DNA of 64,000 nucleotides, taken from positions 229,312-293,311 of the forward strand of contig NZ_BAOP01000004.1 of the NCBI RefSeq assembly GCF_000344135.1, written 5' to 3'. A program made the translations under genes and the position numbers. Position 1 is the stretch's first letter. Each line of letters starts with the position of its first letter. The notes beneath the pieces were generated by a model. It was given only the letters and a program-made list of their open reading frames with translations, did no database searches and had not been told where the DNA came from. The stretch comes from Gordonia malaquae NBRC 108250. Lineage in GTDB: Bacteria; Actinomycetota; Actinomycetes; Mycobacteriales; Mycobacteriaceae. Of the stretch, positions 56,699 through 64,000 are shown piece by piece.

Positions 56699-58075
56699 TC
56701 AGGCGACGGCCAGTGCGTCGACCGGCGCGATCGCGACCGCGCGTCGACTCGGCGGCAGCGACGCGACGATGACCAGCGCGACGGTTCCGACGACGATCGC
56801 CACGAGCGCGGGCAGCGGGAGCCCGATCGGGAATCCTTCGGTCATGAAGCCGATCAACGACTGGGCGCCGACAGCGCCGAGCACGATGCCCAGTACCAGT
56901 CCGGTGGCGACGGCGGTGCCGCTCAGAGCGACGGATTCGAGGGTGATCATCGACCGGATCTGCTTCGCGGTGAAGCCCATCGCCCGCAGCATGCCGATCT
57001 CGCGAGTCCGGCCGATCACCGTCAACGACATCGTGGAGACGAAGCCGACAGCGGCGATCACCGCTGAGATCGCGATCATCGCGATGAGGACCGACGACAT
57101 CACCGACAGGATCTGCTGAGCTTCCTGCACTTCCTTCGGAGTCATGCCCTCCCAAGCGGTCACCGACTCACGCACCGAGCGCATGCCGCTGGCGATGGTG
57201 GTGACGAGCGTGACTCCGATCAGCAACCCGATCGTCGAACGGGTGGTCCGCTGAGGGTCGGCGACGGCGTTCTTGCGGGCGATGACCGCGGACGGTGACG
57301 CCCCGACGAGGCGACCGACACCCGCGACAAGCGCCGGGACGATCCGACCCGCGCCCATCATGATTCCGACAGCGAGAACCGCCGATCCGAAGAACGCTGC
57401 GAAGAACCCCGCCTGCGAGCCCTCCTCACCGAGGTAGCAGGCAGCGACCAGGATGACCACGCCGCCGCCTATGCCGAGTGCGGCCACCAGGTCGCGGAAC
57501 CAGGATCGAACGGCTCGGGTGGAGCGCACAACGGAGGCCGACGACAGGGCGCTGCGGGTGCCGACAAGGGTCGCCCCCACTGCGGTCGCCACCACGGCGA
57601 ACGCCCCCATGACGGCCAGCGGCGGGAACACGCGGTAATCGAGATCGTCGAGAGCGCCGCGGTTCACCAAGATCACTCGGGTGATCCACGTCGTCGCGAC
57701 TCCCAGCAGCACCCCGGCGACGGCGCCGACCGCGGCGATCTTGGTGACCGCGTTCATCAGGCTGGCACGCAGCTGCTTGCTGCTGGCGCCGACCAGACGC
57801 AGGAGACTCAGTTCCCGCCGTCGGCCTGCGATGACGGTGTCGACTCCGTTGCTGATGACAACGCCCGCCACGAACAGCGCGATCAGGATGAACACCGACG
57901 AGACGATGCCGAGCGCGGCGCCTGCGCTGCCGCCCTTCGCCTCCGAGAGAGTGCCGAGAATGCTCGACGCGCACACCAGCGCGGTCGCGTACATCGCGCT
58001 CAGTCCGCAGACGACGCCGATCGCCGACAGTTCGCGCATCGACCCGACCGTCAGGCGGGAACTCGTGGCCTTCAT
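56699..58075 (-). CDS. ABC transporter permease, FtsX/MacB type
   Basis: A 458-residue membrane protein with two FtsX-like units: helices at the N-terminus (LSAMYATALVCASSILG, ALFVAGVVISNGVDTVI), a middle group, and a C-terminal unit AAVGFVSTMSLTVIGRTREIGMLRAMGFTA, of which the motif is IGRTREIGMLRAMG. The first unit has AGRRRELSLLRLVG, the same motif. These contact the ATPase. The ATPase gene overlaps by 4 bases upstream. MacB/FtsX-type transporters export lipids, peptides or drugs, or sense the envelope. Confidence 0.87.
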   Translation of the reverse strand: MKATSSRLTVGSMRELSAIGVVCGLSAMYATALVCASSILGTLSEAKGGSAGAALGIVSSVFILIALFVAGVVISNGVDTVIAGRRRELSLLRLVGASSKQLRASLMNAVTKIAAVGAVAGVLLGVATTWITRVILVNRGALDDLDYRVFPPLAVMGAFAVVATAVGATLVGTRSALSSASVVRSTRAVRSWFRDLVAALGIGGGVVILVAACYLGEEGSQAGFFAAFFGSAVLAVGIMMGAGRIVPALVAGVGRLVGASPSAVIARKNAVADPQRTTRSTIGLLIGVTLVTTIASGMRSVRESVTAWEGMTPKEVQEAQQILSVMSSVLIAMIAISAVIAAVGFVSTMSLTVIGRTREIGMLRAMGFTAKQIRSMITLESVALSGTAVATGLVLGIVLGAVGAQSLIGFMTEGFPIGLPLPALVAIVVGTVALVIVASLPPSRRAVAIAPVDALAVA

Positions 58076-58830
58076 GCCGCAGCTCCTTGCAGGTTGATGA
58101 GGAGATCAGAGATCTGCCGCGGATCGAGACCGCGGTACTCCCCCACGATGCGGCCGTCTGCGAGCACCAGGATTCGATCGGCGTACGACGCCGCCACCGG
58201 ATCGTGGGTGACCATCGCGATGCCCTGTCCGTACTCGCGGGCCGCCGTGGTCAGCAGGGTGAGCACCTCACGGCTGGTCCGCGTGTCGAGTGCACCCGTC
58301 GGCTCGTCCGCCAGGATGATCGTGGGACGCCCGGCCAGCGCACGAACGATGGCGACACGCTGCTGCTGGCCGCCCGACAGCTCCGACGGCAGGTGACCGA
58401 GGCGCTCACGGATGCCGAGTGAGGTGACCAGGTGGGCGATCCAGGCCTCCTGCTCGGCAGTCGGCTTGCGGCCCGCCAGAACGAACGGCAGTCGGATGTT
58501 CTCGTCGGCGGTGAGTGTCGGGACGAGGTTGAACGACTGGAAGATGAAGCCGATGTTGGTGCGGCGGAGGATGGTGCGGGCGGTGTCGCCGATGCCGACG
58601 ATCGGGTTGTGGCCGAGCCAGATCTGACCGGAGGTGGCCTCGTCGAGGCCGGCCATCACGTTCATCATCGTCGACTTGCCCGAGCCCGAGGGCCCCATGA
58701 TCGCGGTGAACTCGCGGCGCCGGATGTCCACGCTCACGTCGCGGAGCGCGTGGATCGGATTGGCCGGGTCGCCGTACGTCCTGGACACATTGCGCATGGC
58801 CACTGCCACGGTGTTGTCGGTGTTTGTCAT
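58072..58830 (-). CDS. ABC transporter ATPase, MacB/LolD type
   Basis: A 252-residue ATPase with Walker A GPSGSGKST near residue 42, Q-loop FIFQSFNLVPTLTADENI, signature LSGGQQQRVAIVRAL, Walker B ILADEPTGALD and switch His in AMVTHDPVAA. This sequence family pairs with FtsX-type permeases, as here with ATGA overlap. It is 121 bases from the two-component operon, which reads the same way and may induce it. Confidence 0.92.
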   Translation of the reverse strand: MTNTDNTVAVAMRNVSRTYGDPANPIHALRDVSVDIRRREFTAIMGPSGSGKSTMMNVMAGLDEATSGQIWLGHNPIVGIGDTARTILRRTNIGFIFQSFNLVPTLTADENIRLPFVLAGRKPTAEQEAWIAHLVTSLGIRERLGHLPSELSGGQQQRVAIVRALAGRPTIILADEPTGALDTRTSREVLTLLTTAAREYGQGIAMVTHDPVAASYADRILVLADGRIVGEYRGLDPRQISDLLINLQGAAA

Positions 58831-58951
58831 GACACCAACGTTATGGCCGTGACCAGGCCTTACACATCAGCCACGAGTACCCGATCACGTCGTCCCCGAG
58901 GATGTGGGCGTGTACATCTCACGATGTACACGCGGCCGTCGACAGGCGCGA

Positions 58952-59596
58952 TCAGACCAGGTCGTGCTCGTACGCGTACACCACGAGTTGCACACGATCG
59001 CGCAGAGTCAGCTTCGACAGGATCCGCGAGATGTGCGTCTTCACCGTCGCCTCCGAGAGGAACTCGGCTGCTGCGATCTCGGCGTTCGACAGGCCGCGCG
59101 CCGCGCGGATCAGGATCTCGCGTTCACGGGGCGTGAGGTCGTTGTATTCGGGTCCGGGGGTCGACGCGGCGCGAGCTCGATGCCGTTCGAACAGGCGTCG
59201 TGTAGCCGATGCGGCGACCACTTGGCTGCCGTCCGCGACGGCCCGGACCGCAGCCAGCAGGAAGTCGGGCTGCGCATCTTTGAGGACGAAGCCGCTCGCT
59301 CCCGCCTCAATTGCAGAGGCGGCCGCCTCATCGACATCGAACGTCGTCAGAACGAGCACCCGAGGAGCGGACTCGCCGAGTTCGCGGACCAGTGACGAGG
59401 TGGCGGTGATCCCGTCCACTCCAGGCATGCGGACGTCCATGAGGATCACGTCTGGTGCATCGCGTTCGACCATCGCCAGCAAGTCGAGTGCCGACGACTC
59501 CTGGGCGACCACCTCGATGTCGGCCTGACTCTCGAGGATCATCGCGATGCCTCCGCGGAACAGCGGCTGATCGTCGACGAGGGCGACGCGGATCAT
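58952..59596 (-). CDS. NarL/LuxR-family response regulator
   Basis: A 214-residue response regulator. Receiver domain 1-120 with the phosphorylated Asp in DVILMDVRMPGVDGI and acidic pair DDQ near residue 9; LuxR-type HTH at 150-210 (LTPREREILIRAARGLSNAE, then SEATVKTHISRILSKL). Its start overlaps the histidine kinase stop by 4 bases. It most likely controls the adjacent ABC exporter, an arrangement common in actinobacteria. Confidence 0.92.
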   Translation of the reverse strand: MIRVALVDDQPLFRGGIAMILESQADIEVVAQESSALDLLAMVERDAPDVILMDVRMPGVDGITATSSLVRELGESAPRVLVLTTFDVDEAAASAIEAGASGFVLKDAQPDFLLAAVRAVADGSQVVAASATRRLFERHRARAASTPGPEYNDLTPREREILIRAARGLSNAEIAAAEFLSEATVKTHISRILSKLTLRDRVQLVVYAYEHDLV

Positions 59597-60765
59597 CTCG
59601 GCAGTCCTTCCTGGTTCGGGATGTTCAGGACGACGAGCCAGTCGTCGCCGTCACGTGCGGAGCGCAGTGTGCCGCCTGCGTGCGCGGCTCGTTCCGTCAT
59701 GCCGATGATCCCGTGGTGGGCTCCACCAGGCGCTAGCGGGTCGTCGGAGAGGGTGTTGCGCACGGTCAGCGTGCAGCCCTGCGACCAGTCGTGGTGGACC
59801 GTCACCGGACGGGCCAGGTCGCCGTACTTGAGCGCGTTGGTCAACGCCTCGGTGAGCACACCGAACGCGGCGCGGGTCGCGGCCGGACCGACGTCGGCCA
59901 CATCGCCGTCGTCGGTGGCGACGATCGCCATGCCCGCCGCACGCATCCGAGTGAACAACTGCTCACGATCGGACCGGCTGATCTCTTCGGCGGTCGACGT
60001 GCTGCGCAGCTCTTCGAGGACTGATCGCACGTCGGAGAGGGCTTCTCGCGCCGTGTCCGCAATGACTCCGAGCGCATCGCGCGCGGCCTCGGGATTGGCG
60101 TCCAGGGTGTACCTGGCGCCCTCGGCCTGCGCAACCACCACGGCCAATGAATGCGCGACCACGTCGTGCATGTCCCGGGCCAAACGCGAGCGTTCGGCCT
60201 GCTCGTCGTACAGATCCAGAACACGTCGGCGCTCGAGTTCGGCTATCGTCTCACTGACCTCGGCGGCGGCGACCGTGCGGCGTTGGTAGCCGATGAATCC
60301 GGTCACCCATCCGCCGACGACGAACAACGCCGCGCCCGCGGACGCGAACAGCGCTCCCCAGATGAGGTTGCCGGGTTCCGGGTCGGCAATGCCCGACGGA
60401 AATGCCCGCGGAATGGTGAAACCTGCGACGACCGAGCCGACGAGCGCGACCACCAGGGAGCCCCGCCGGACGCGTCGATCCGGATGCCCGCCGACTGTGA
60501 AGAACAGGACGGTGTAGGCCAACGACAGCGCCGACACCTCCAGCGACACCACCTGGATCGTCGCCGACACCACCGCGGTGACCATCATCAGACTCGGTGA
60601 GATCCGGCGCAGAGCGAGCGACGCGCAGATCAGCGCATCCGCGAGGTGAATCGCGGTGGACATCTCGAAATTGGCCAGCGCGATCAGTCCGCCGACAAGC
60701 GCCGTGCAGACATCGAAGAACATCGAACTCGGACGTAGGGCGGGGGCAGCCAGCGGGTCTCGCAT
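59593..60765 (-). CDS. Sensor histidine kinase, NarL-partner type
   Basis: A 390-residue membrane kinase. About five to six hydrophobic helices occupy residues 15-165, with almost no external domain, so it probably senses a membrane or envelope signal. The HisKA_3 segment SRLARDMHDVVAHSLAVVVAQ carries the phosphorylated His; the ATPase domain follows (AFGVLTEALTNALKYG and the G-box GGAHHGIIGMTERA). It is translated with the response regulator. Confidence 0.9.
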   Translation of the reverse strand: MRDPLAAPALRPSSMFFDVCTALVGGLIALANFEMSTAIHLADALICASLALRRISPSLMMVTAVVSATIQVVSLEVSALSLAYTVLFFTVGGHPDRRVRRGSLVVALVGSVVAGFTIPRAFPSGIADPEPGNLIWGALFASAGAALFVVGGWVTGFIGYQRRTVAAAEVSETIAELERRRVLDLYDEQAERSRLARDMHDVVAHSLAVVVAQAEGARYTLDANPEAARDALGVIADTAREALSDVRSVLEELRSTSTAEEISRSDREQLFTRMRAAGMAIVATDDGDVADVGPAATRAAFGVLTEALTNALKYGDLARPVTVHHDWSQGCTLTVRNTLSDDPLAPGGAHHGIIGMTERAAHAGGTLRSARDGDDWLVVLNIPNQEGLPR

Positions 60766-60795
60766 CCCGGCCCTCCCCTGCCCTACGTCGTGGAG

Positions 60796-60870
60796 TGCCC
60801 CGTGTCGGGCTCGAACCGACGAATGACCGCTTTATGAGAGCGGGGCCTTAACCAACTTGGCTAACGGGGC
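60796..60870 (-). tRNA. tRNA with CAT anticodon (elongator Met or Ile2)
   Basis: A 75-base cloverleaf on the minus strand: acceptor GCCCCGT with ACGGGGC, anticodon stem CCGCT/AGCGG around loop CTCATAA (anticodon CAT), and T-arm GTCGGTTCGAGCCCGAC. CCA is not encoded. The CAT anticodon may belong to elongator Met or to tRNA-Ile with a modified C; identity needs the tRNA covariance model or the TilS recognition bases. The lack of three G-C pairs in the anticodon stem argues against initiator Met. Confidence 0.88.
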
Positions 60871-60969
60871 GAAGAAGAGCCTACCCAGTCGTCGGAACCA
60901 GTCTGACGTCGGATGTGACCCTGATCGCCAGAGACCGCACCGTGCCAATGTTCGTTGTATCGTTTGCCG

Positions 60970-61695
60970 GTGACCTCCATCGTCGCCCGTGGCCGAGACC
61001 GTGTGACTTCCGCCGTGTCGCAGTCGACACAGATCGTCGGCCGTGCCGCGGATGCGATCACTGCGCCCGGTGCCCGCGCCATCGATGCCGCACTCGCGCT
61101 CAATCCGATCTCCGCCCAGGCGGCCCCCACCCCCGTCGACGGCGTGGAGGGCGCGAATCGACTCCTCCGCCAGCTCGGCATCACCACGTTCACACCGACC
61201 GTCGGCCTGAGTCTCGACCTCACCTTGCCCGTCGCAGTCGGCGGGGCCGTCGCCGGACCGTACACACCCGGAATCGGCAATTTGACCGTCGCTAACGTGA
61301 GCGTGAACGCGGTCAAACGCGGTGAGATCCTCTACGGCTTCCTTCCCGTCGGGGTGTTCGCCGATTTCGGCGACAAGTCGGGTGTCCACGTCGCGTGGTT
61401 CAATCTCGAATCGTTGCGCGGTGGTCTCGGTTCGCCTCTCGGCGGGCTCACCGACACCGTCATCGACGCCGTCGGCCGCCGCGCACGTTCAGCACCGATC
61501 CCCGACGTCGTGTTCGATGCGACCGTCTCCCGCCTCAAGAAGGTGCTGAGCATCGTGCCGTCGAACGGGGTCCGCGGCGGCGTCGTCGACACCGGTTCCG
61601 GGGTCGTGCTGTGTGCTGTGTACGGGACCGTCAAACGCGGAGGAACAACGTATTTCTTCCTCCCGTCCATCGGCCTCACGCGCGCCTGCCCGTAG
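60970..61695 (+). CDS. Unknown protein with a beta-rich C-terminal half
   Basis: A 241-residue protein from GTG 60970 (a TTG at 60955 is also possible). The N-terminus has no clear signal peptide, though SAQAAPTPVDG near residue 50 resembles an export cleavage region. Further on it contains VSVNAVKRGEILYGFLPVGV and, near the end, CAVYGTVKRGGTTYFFLPSI: a similar element, VK-RG-x-x-YGFLP / VK-RG-TTYFFLP, appears twice, which suggests an internal duplication. No family recognised. Possibly secreted or envelope-bound. Confidence 0.6.
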   Translation: MTSIVARGRDRVTSAVSQSTQIVGRAADAITAPGARAIDAALALNPISAQAAPTPVDGVEGANRLLRQLGITTFTPTVGLSLDLTLPVAVGGAVAGPYTPGIGNLTVANVSVNAVKRGEILYGFLPVGVFADFGDKSGVHVAWFNLESLRGGLGSPLGGLTDTVIDAVGRRARSAPIPDVVFDATVSRLKKVLSIVPSNGVRGGVVDTGSGVVLCAVYGTVKRGGTTYFFLPSIGLTRACP

Positions 61696-61773
61696 CGGAG
61701 CCGAGTCGACCGATACGACGAATCCACGCCGGATCACGGCACAGCACGTCGACTACGGCGCTACGGTCGCCGA

Positions 61774-63489
61774 ATGCGCCGATTCTCAGCGATCACGCGA
61801 CCGGCTTCAACGGTCGTCTTCCTCACCGCGATCGTGAGCCTCGTTCTCACGGGCTGCTCGCCCTCACCGATCGATGGCACCGCCACCCGTGCGACGTCGG
61901 ATGACAGCCAGGTCACACCCCAGCCGATCCCCACGATCGTGGTGCTCGACGCATCCGACTCGATGAACACCGCCGACGCACCCGGGCCCCGCATCGACGC
62001 GGCGAAGAAGGCGACGGTCGACCTCAGCACCGCGCTCCCACCCGAGACCGACTTCGGCGTGGTCACGTTCGGCTCAACCCTCCCGGCCGAAGGGACACCT
62101 CGACGACGCGGCTGCACCGACGTCGTCACCGCGATTCCGCTCGGCCCGCTCACTGCGACATCCGTGTCAGCACAGCTCGCTTCGATCCGCGCGCAAGGGT
62201 TCACGCCGATCGGGAACGCACTGCAGACAGCGGTCGATCAGCTGCCGTCCACCGGTCCGGCATCCATCGTTCTCATCTCCGACGGTGAGCCCACGTGTGC
62301 ACCGGATCCCTGTGAGACCGCGAAGGCGATCCACACGACTCGACCCGACGTGACGGTCAGCGCAGTCGGGTTCCGGACCGATGCACCGTCGCTGGCGTGT
62401 GTCGCCAAAAACGGCGGCGGCCTCTTCGTTACCGCCGACAACGCCGCCCAGCTCAGCGCCCGCCTGACCGCAGCACAGAACTCTCGTGACGCCGCGACTC
62501 GACTGTCGACCACATCGCGCGGCGACATCTCCCTCGGTGACGCCCTCAGTGACATCCGCGCGGCCAACCCCGACTTCCCAACGCAGCCGACGTCGCACGG
62601 CGACCGCACCGTGTACGTCTGGCGCGACTGCACCTATACGTTCGACAGCGCCGACAAGCTCGTCGAGATCGCCCCCGGCGATCCGCCGGGAAGCGCGGGC
62701 ATCACCATCGACGGAGTCACCCGTGGAACGCCGGGCACTCGGGCGATCGAGTTGTACGGCGACCCGTGGAGCGACACCGACGGTGTTGCCCTCTTCCCGG
62801 CCGACGAGGGCAGACGGACCGGATACCGACTCGGCTACGAGGGCGGGAAGTCGATCAAGGACGGCACCGTCACCACAGTGATCCTGTGCGGTTGTCTGCC
62901 CGCATCCAAGCCCGCTCCCGCACCGTCCGGGCCCGCCACCGAAGTCGTCACCGTGATCGCCGTCGACAAGAAGGGAACACCGATCAACGGGTTCCGGTCG
63001 GCCCCGTCCGTCGTCGGAACGTTCATGAACTTCATGGAGTCGTGCCAGATCGCACTCGGCGCTCGGACGGAGGGACTCTATCGGTGCGGGACGACGGCCG
63101 ACGGCTGGGCGGTGTGCTGGAAGAAGACAGCACAATGGATGCTGTGCTCGCGTGATCCATGGGACCCGGTGCTGTCGCCTTTGTCATACAGCGCTGACGA
63201 ACTGCCCGATGTCACTCCGTCTGCCGACCCGGTCCCGTGGGCTGTGGAACTGTCCGACGGAACCCGATGCCTGGCGCGAAACGGCGGCGCCTGGCCGAAG
63301 CCGCCCGAGGGTGGGTTCGAGTTCTCGTACTCGTGCAGGCTCGGATCGAAGTACACGTTCCTGTTCAGTCGGAACGGCACATACTTCGACAAGTCGGCGG
63401 CCACGTGGACCGCGTACCACGGCGACGGCGAGACGGGGGCTCCCACTCCGGTCCCGATCAAGAAGGTGTATTTCTCGGCGGCGGAGTGA
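61774..63489 (+). CDS. VWA-domain lipoprotein
   Basis: A 571-residue protein exported as a lipoprotein: basic start, hydrophobic stretch and lipobox LVLTGC near residue 29. A von Willebrand A domain spans about residues 52-230, with the metal site begun by VVLDASDSMN (DxSxS becomes DASDS) and a later LISDGEPTC. The C-terminal 300 residues are unknown and Cys-rich (about a dozen Cys), likely disulfide-bonded outside the cell. VWA lipoproteins bind partners in the envelope; the partner is unknown. Confidence 0.8.
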   Translation: MRRFSAITRPASTVVFLTAIVSLVLTGCSPSPIDGTATRATSDDSQVTPQPIPTIVVLDASDSMNTADAPGPRIDAAKKATVDLSTALPPETDFGVVTFGSTLPAEGTPRRRGCTDVVTAIPLGPLTATSVSAQLASIRAQGFTPIGNALQTAVDQLPSTGPASIVLISDGEPTCAPDPCETAKAIHTTRPDVTVSAVGFRTDAPSLACVAKNGGGLFVTADNAAQLSARLTAAQNSRDAATRLSTTSRGDISLGDALSDIRAANPDFPTQPTSHGDRTVYVWRDCTYTFDSADKLVEIAPGDPPGSAGITIDGVTRGTPGTRAIELYGDPWSDTDGVALFPADEGRRTGYRLGYEGGKSIKDGTVTTVILCGCLPASKPAPAPSGPATEVVTVIAVDKKGTPINGFRSAPSVVGTFMNFMESCQIALGARTEGLYRCGTTADGWAVCWKKTAQWMLCSRDPWDPVLSPLSYSADELPDVTPSADPVPWAVELSDGTRCLARNGGAWPKPPEGGFEFSYSCRLGSKYTFLFSRNGTYFDKSAATWTAYHGDGETGAPTPVPIKKVYFSAAE

Positions 63490-63545
63490 CCTCTCGACTG
63501 TGCTTGTTCTCTTGTCGACCTCGCATGACCGTTGCCGCTCCGCAA

Positions 63546-64000
63546 CTACTTCAGCGAGCCGCTCATAGCGGCGAAGTCGCGTTCGGAACGCAGCTGGGTG
63601 TAGCGGTACAGGCCGAAGACCAGTGCCACGAACACAGCGATGCCGACGAGCTGAGCACCGTCGCCGTATCCGTCGCCGACGATCGACAGCGGCGCCTCCT
63701 TGCCCGTGCCCGCGACGATGCCCGCGAAGATCACGCCGTAGATGCTCTCGCCGACGATGAGGCCGGTGGCGAGGAGGATTCCCAGTCGCTTCTTGCGGTC
63801 GCCGTCGACTGCGGCACGCGAGGCCCACGAGTCGTAGTAGCGCCCGATGAACGCGCCGATGGGGATCGTGAGGGTCAGCGACATCGGCAGGTACATGCCC
63901 ATGCCGACGGCGAGCGGGGGCAGACGCATGCTCGACGTGCTGCGCTTCAGCGTCTCGTCGACGACGATCACGGCGATGCCGATGAGGGCGCCGAGGCCGT
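63546..64000 (-). CDS. OPT-family transporter, C-terminal part (runs off the window)
   Basis: 151 residues are visible and the frame stays open to the window end, so the N-terminal part is outside. Features: LPPLAVGMGMYLPMSLTLTIPIG broken by the family pattern PPxAVGxGxYLP, helices LGILLATGLIVGESIYGVIFAG and AQLVGIAVFVALVFGLYRY, and the end AAMSGSLK. This is the C-terminus of oligopeptide-transporter (OPT) proteins, which import small peptides or metal chelates. A GTG at 63971 is internal, not the start. Confidence 0.82.
   Translation of the reverse strand, partial: GLGALIGIAVIVVDETLKRSTSSMRLPPLAVGMGMYLPMSLTLTIPIGAFIGRYYDSWASRAAVDGDRKKRLGILLATGLIVGESIYGVIFAGIVAGTGKEAPLSIVGDGYGDGAQLVGIAVFVALVFGLYRYTQLRSERDFAAMSGSLK

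Overview
The window is high-GC actinobacterial DNA, most likely from a mycolic-acid genus of the Mycobacteriales such as Gordonia, Williamsia or a relative. This genus call is inferred from gene content: an AccD6-type carboxylase followed by a DUF3145 gene, Mce-associated-type and MMPL proteins, an FBP zinc-finger protein, and abundant acyl-CoA metabolism. It has three parts: chromosome (1 to 11310), two integrated mobile elements in tandem (11311 to 47738), and chromosome again (47739 to 64000). I see no rRNA, CRISPR array or insertion-sequence transposase.

Left chromosome. The end of an acyl-CoA carboxylase beta subunit and its DUF3145 partner are followed by a serine hydrolase, an NDMA-type alcohol dehydrogenase, an acyl-CoA synthetase, an enoyl-CoA hydratase/isomerase, an unusual double TetR regulator, an acyl-CoA dehydrogenase and a GntR regulator. 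The set looks like degradation of alcohols and acids through CoA esters. It ends at tRNA-Asn.

Tandem elements. The last 21 bases of the tRNA-Asn region occur three times (11290, 36832, 47718), each followed by a terminator hairpin. Element 1 (about 25.5 kb) and element 2 (about 10.9 kb) share one layout: att, small HTH excisionase-like gene on the plus strand, replication genes, mobilisation genes, and a tyrosine integrase on the minus strand next to the next att. The integrases resemble each other and so do the excisionases, but the cargo is unrelated. Element 1 carries a phage-like replication set (TOPRIM primase-helicase, family A DNA polymerase with proofreading, glutaredoxin-like protein), a DUF2637 membrane protein, a probable oriT, a MobV-like relaxase, a coupling ATPase, three membrane proteins, the antirestriction protein ArdA, a second tyrosine recombinase, a GT-C glycosyltransferase and several small unknown genes. 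Element 2 carries a Rep that joins an HUH nuclease to an SF3 helicase, a MobC/MOBP relaxase pair with a gene embedded out of frame in the relaxase, and a very large membrane protein. Neither element shows a VirB4-like or FtsK/TraB-like motor, so how they transfer is open. Element 2 has no coupling ATPase of its own and might borrow that of element 1.

Right chromosome. After the third att copy come an FBP zinc-finger protein, an MMPL exporter divergent from a DUF302 gene and a CsoR/CstR-like repressor (two clear operators lie between them), TetR regulators with a thioesterase, a flavin monooxygenase and a 14-helix drug exporter, a MacB/FtsX-type ABC transporter next to a two-component system, a tRNA with a CAT anticodon, a VWA-domain lipoprotein and the end of an OPT-family transporter that runs off the window.

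The most interesting features are the tandem array itself, the self-contained DNA replication set in element 1, the CRESS-like Rep and overlapping mob gene in element 2, and paired repeat sites at the element ends that look like integrase arm sites.
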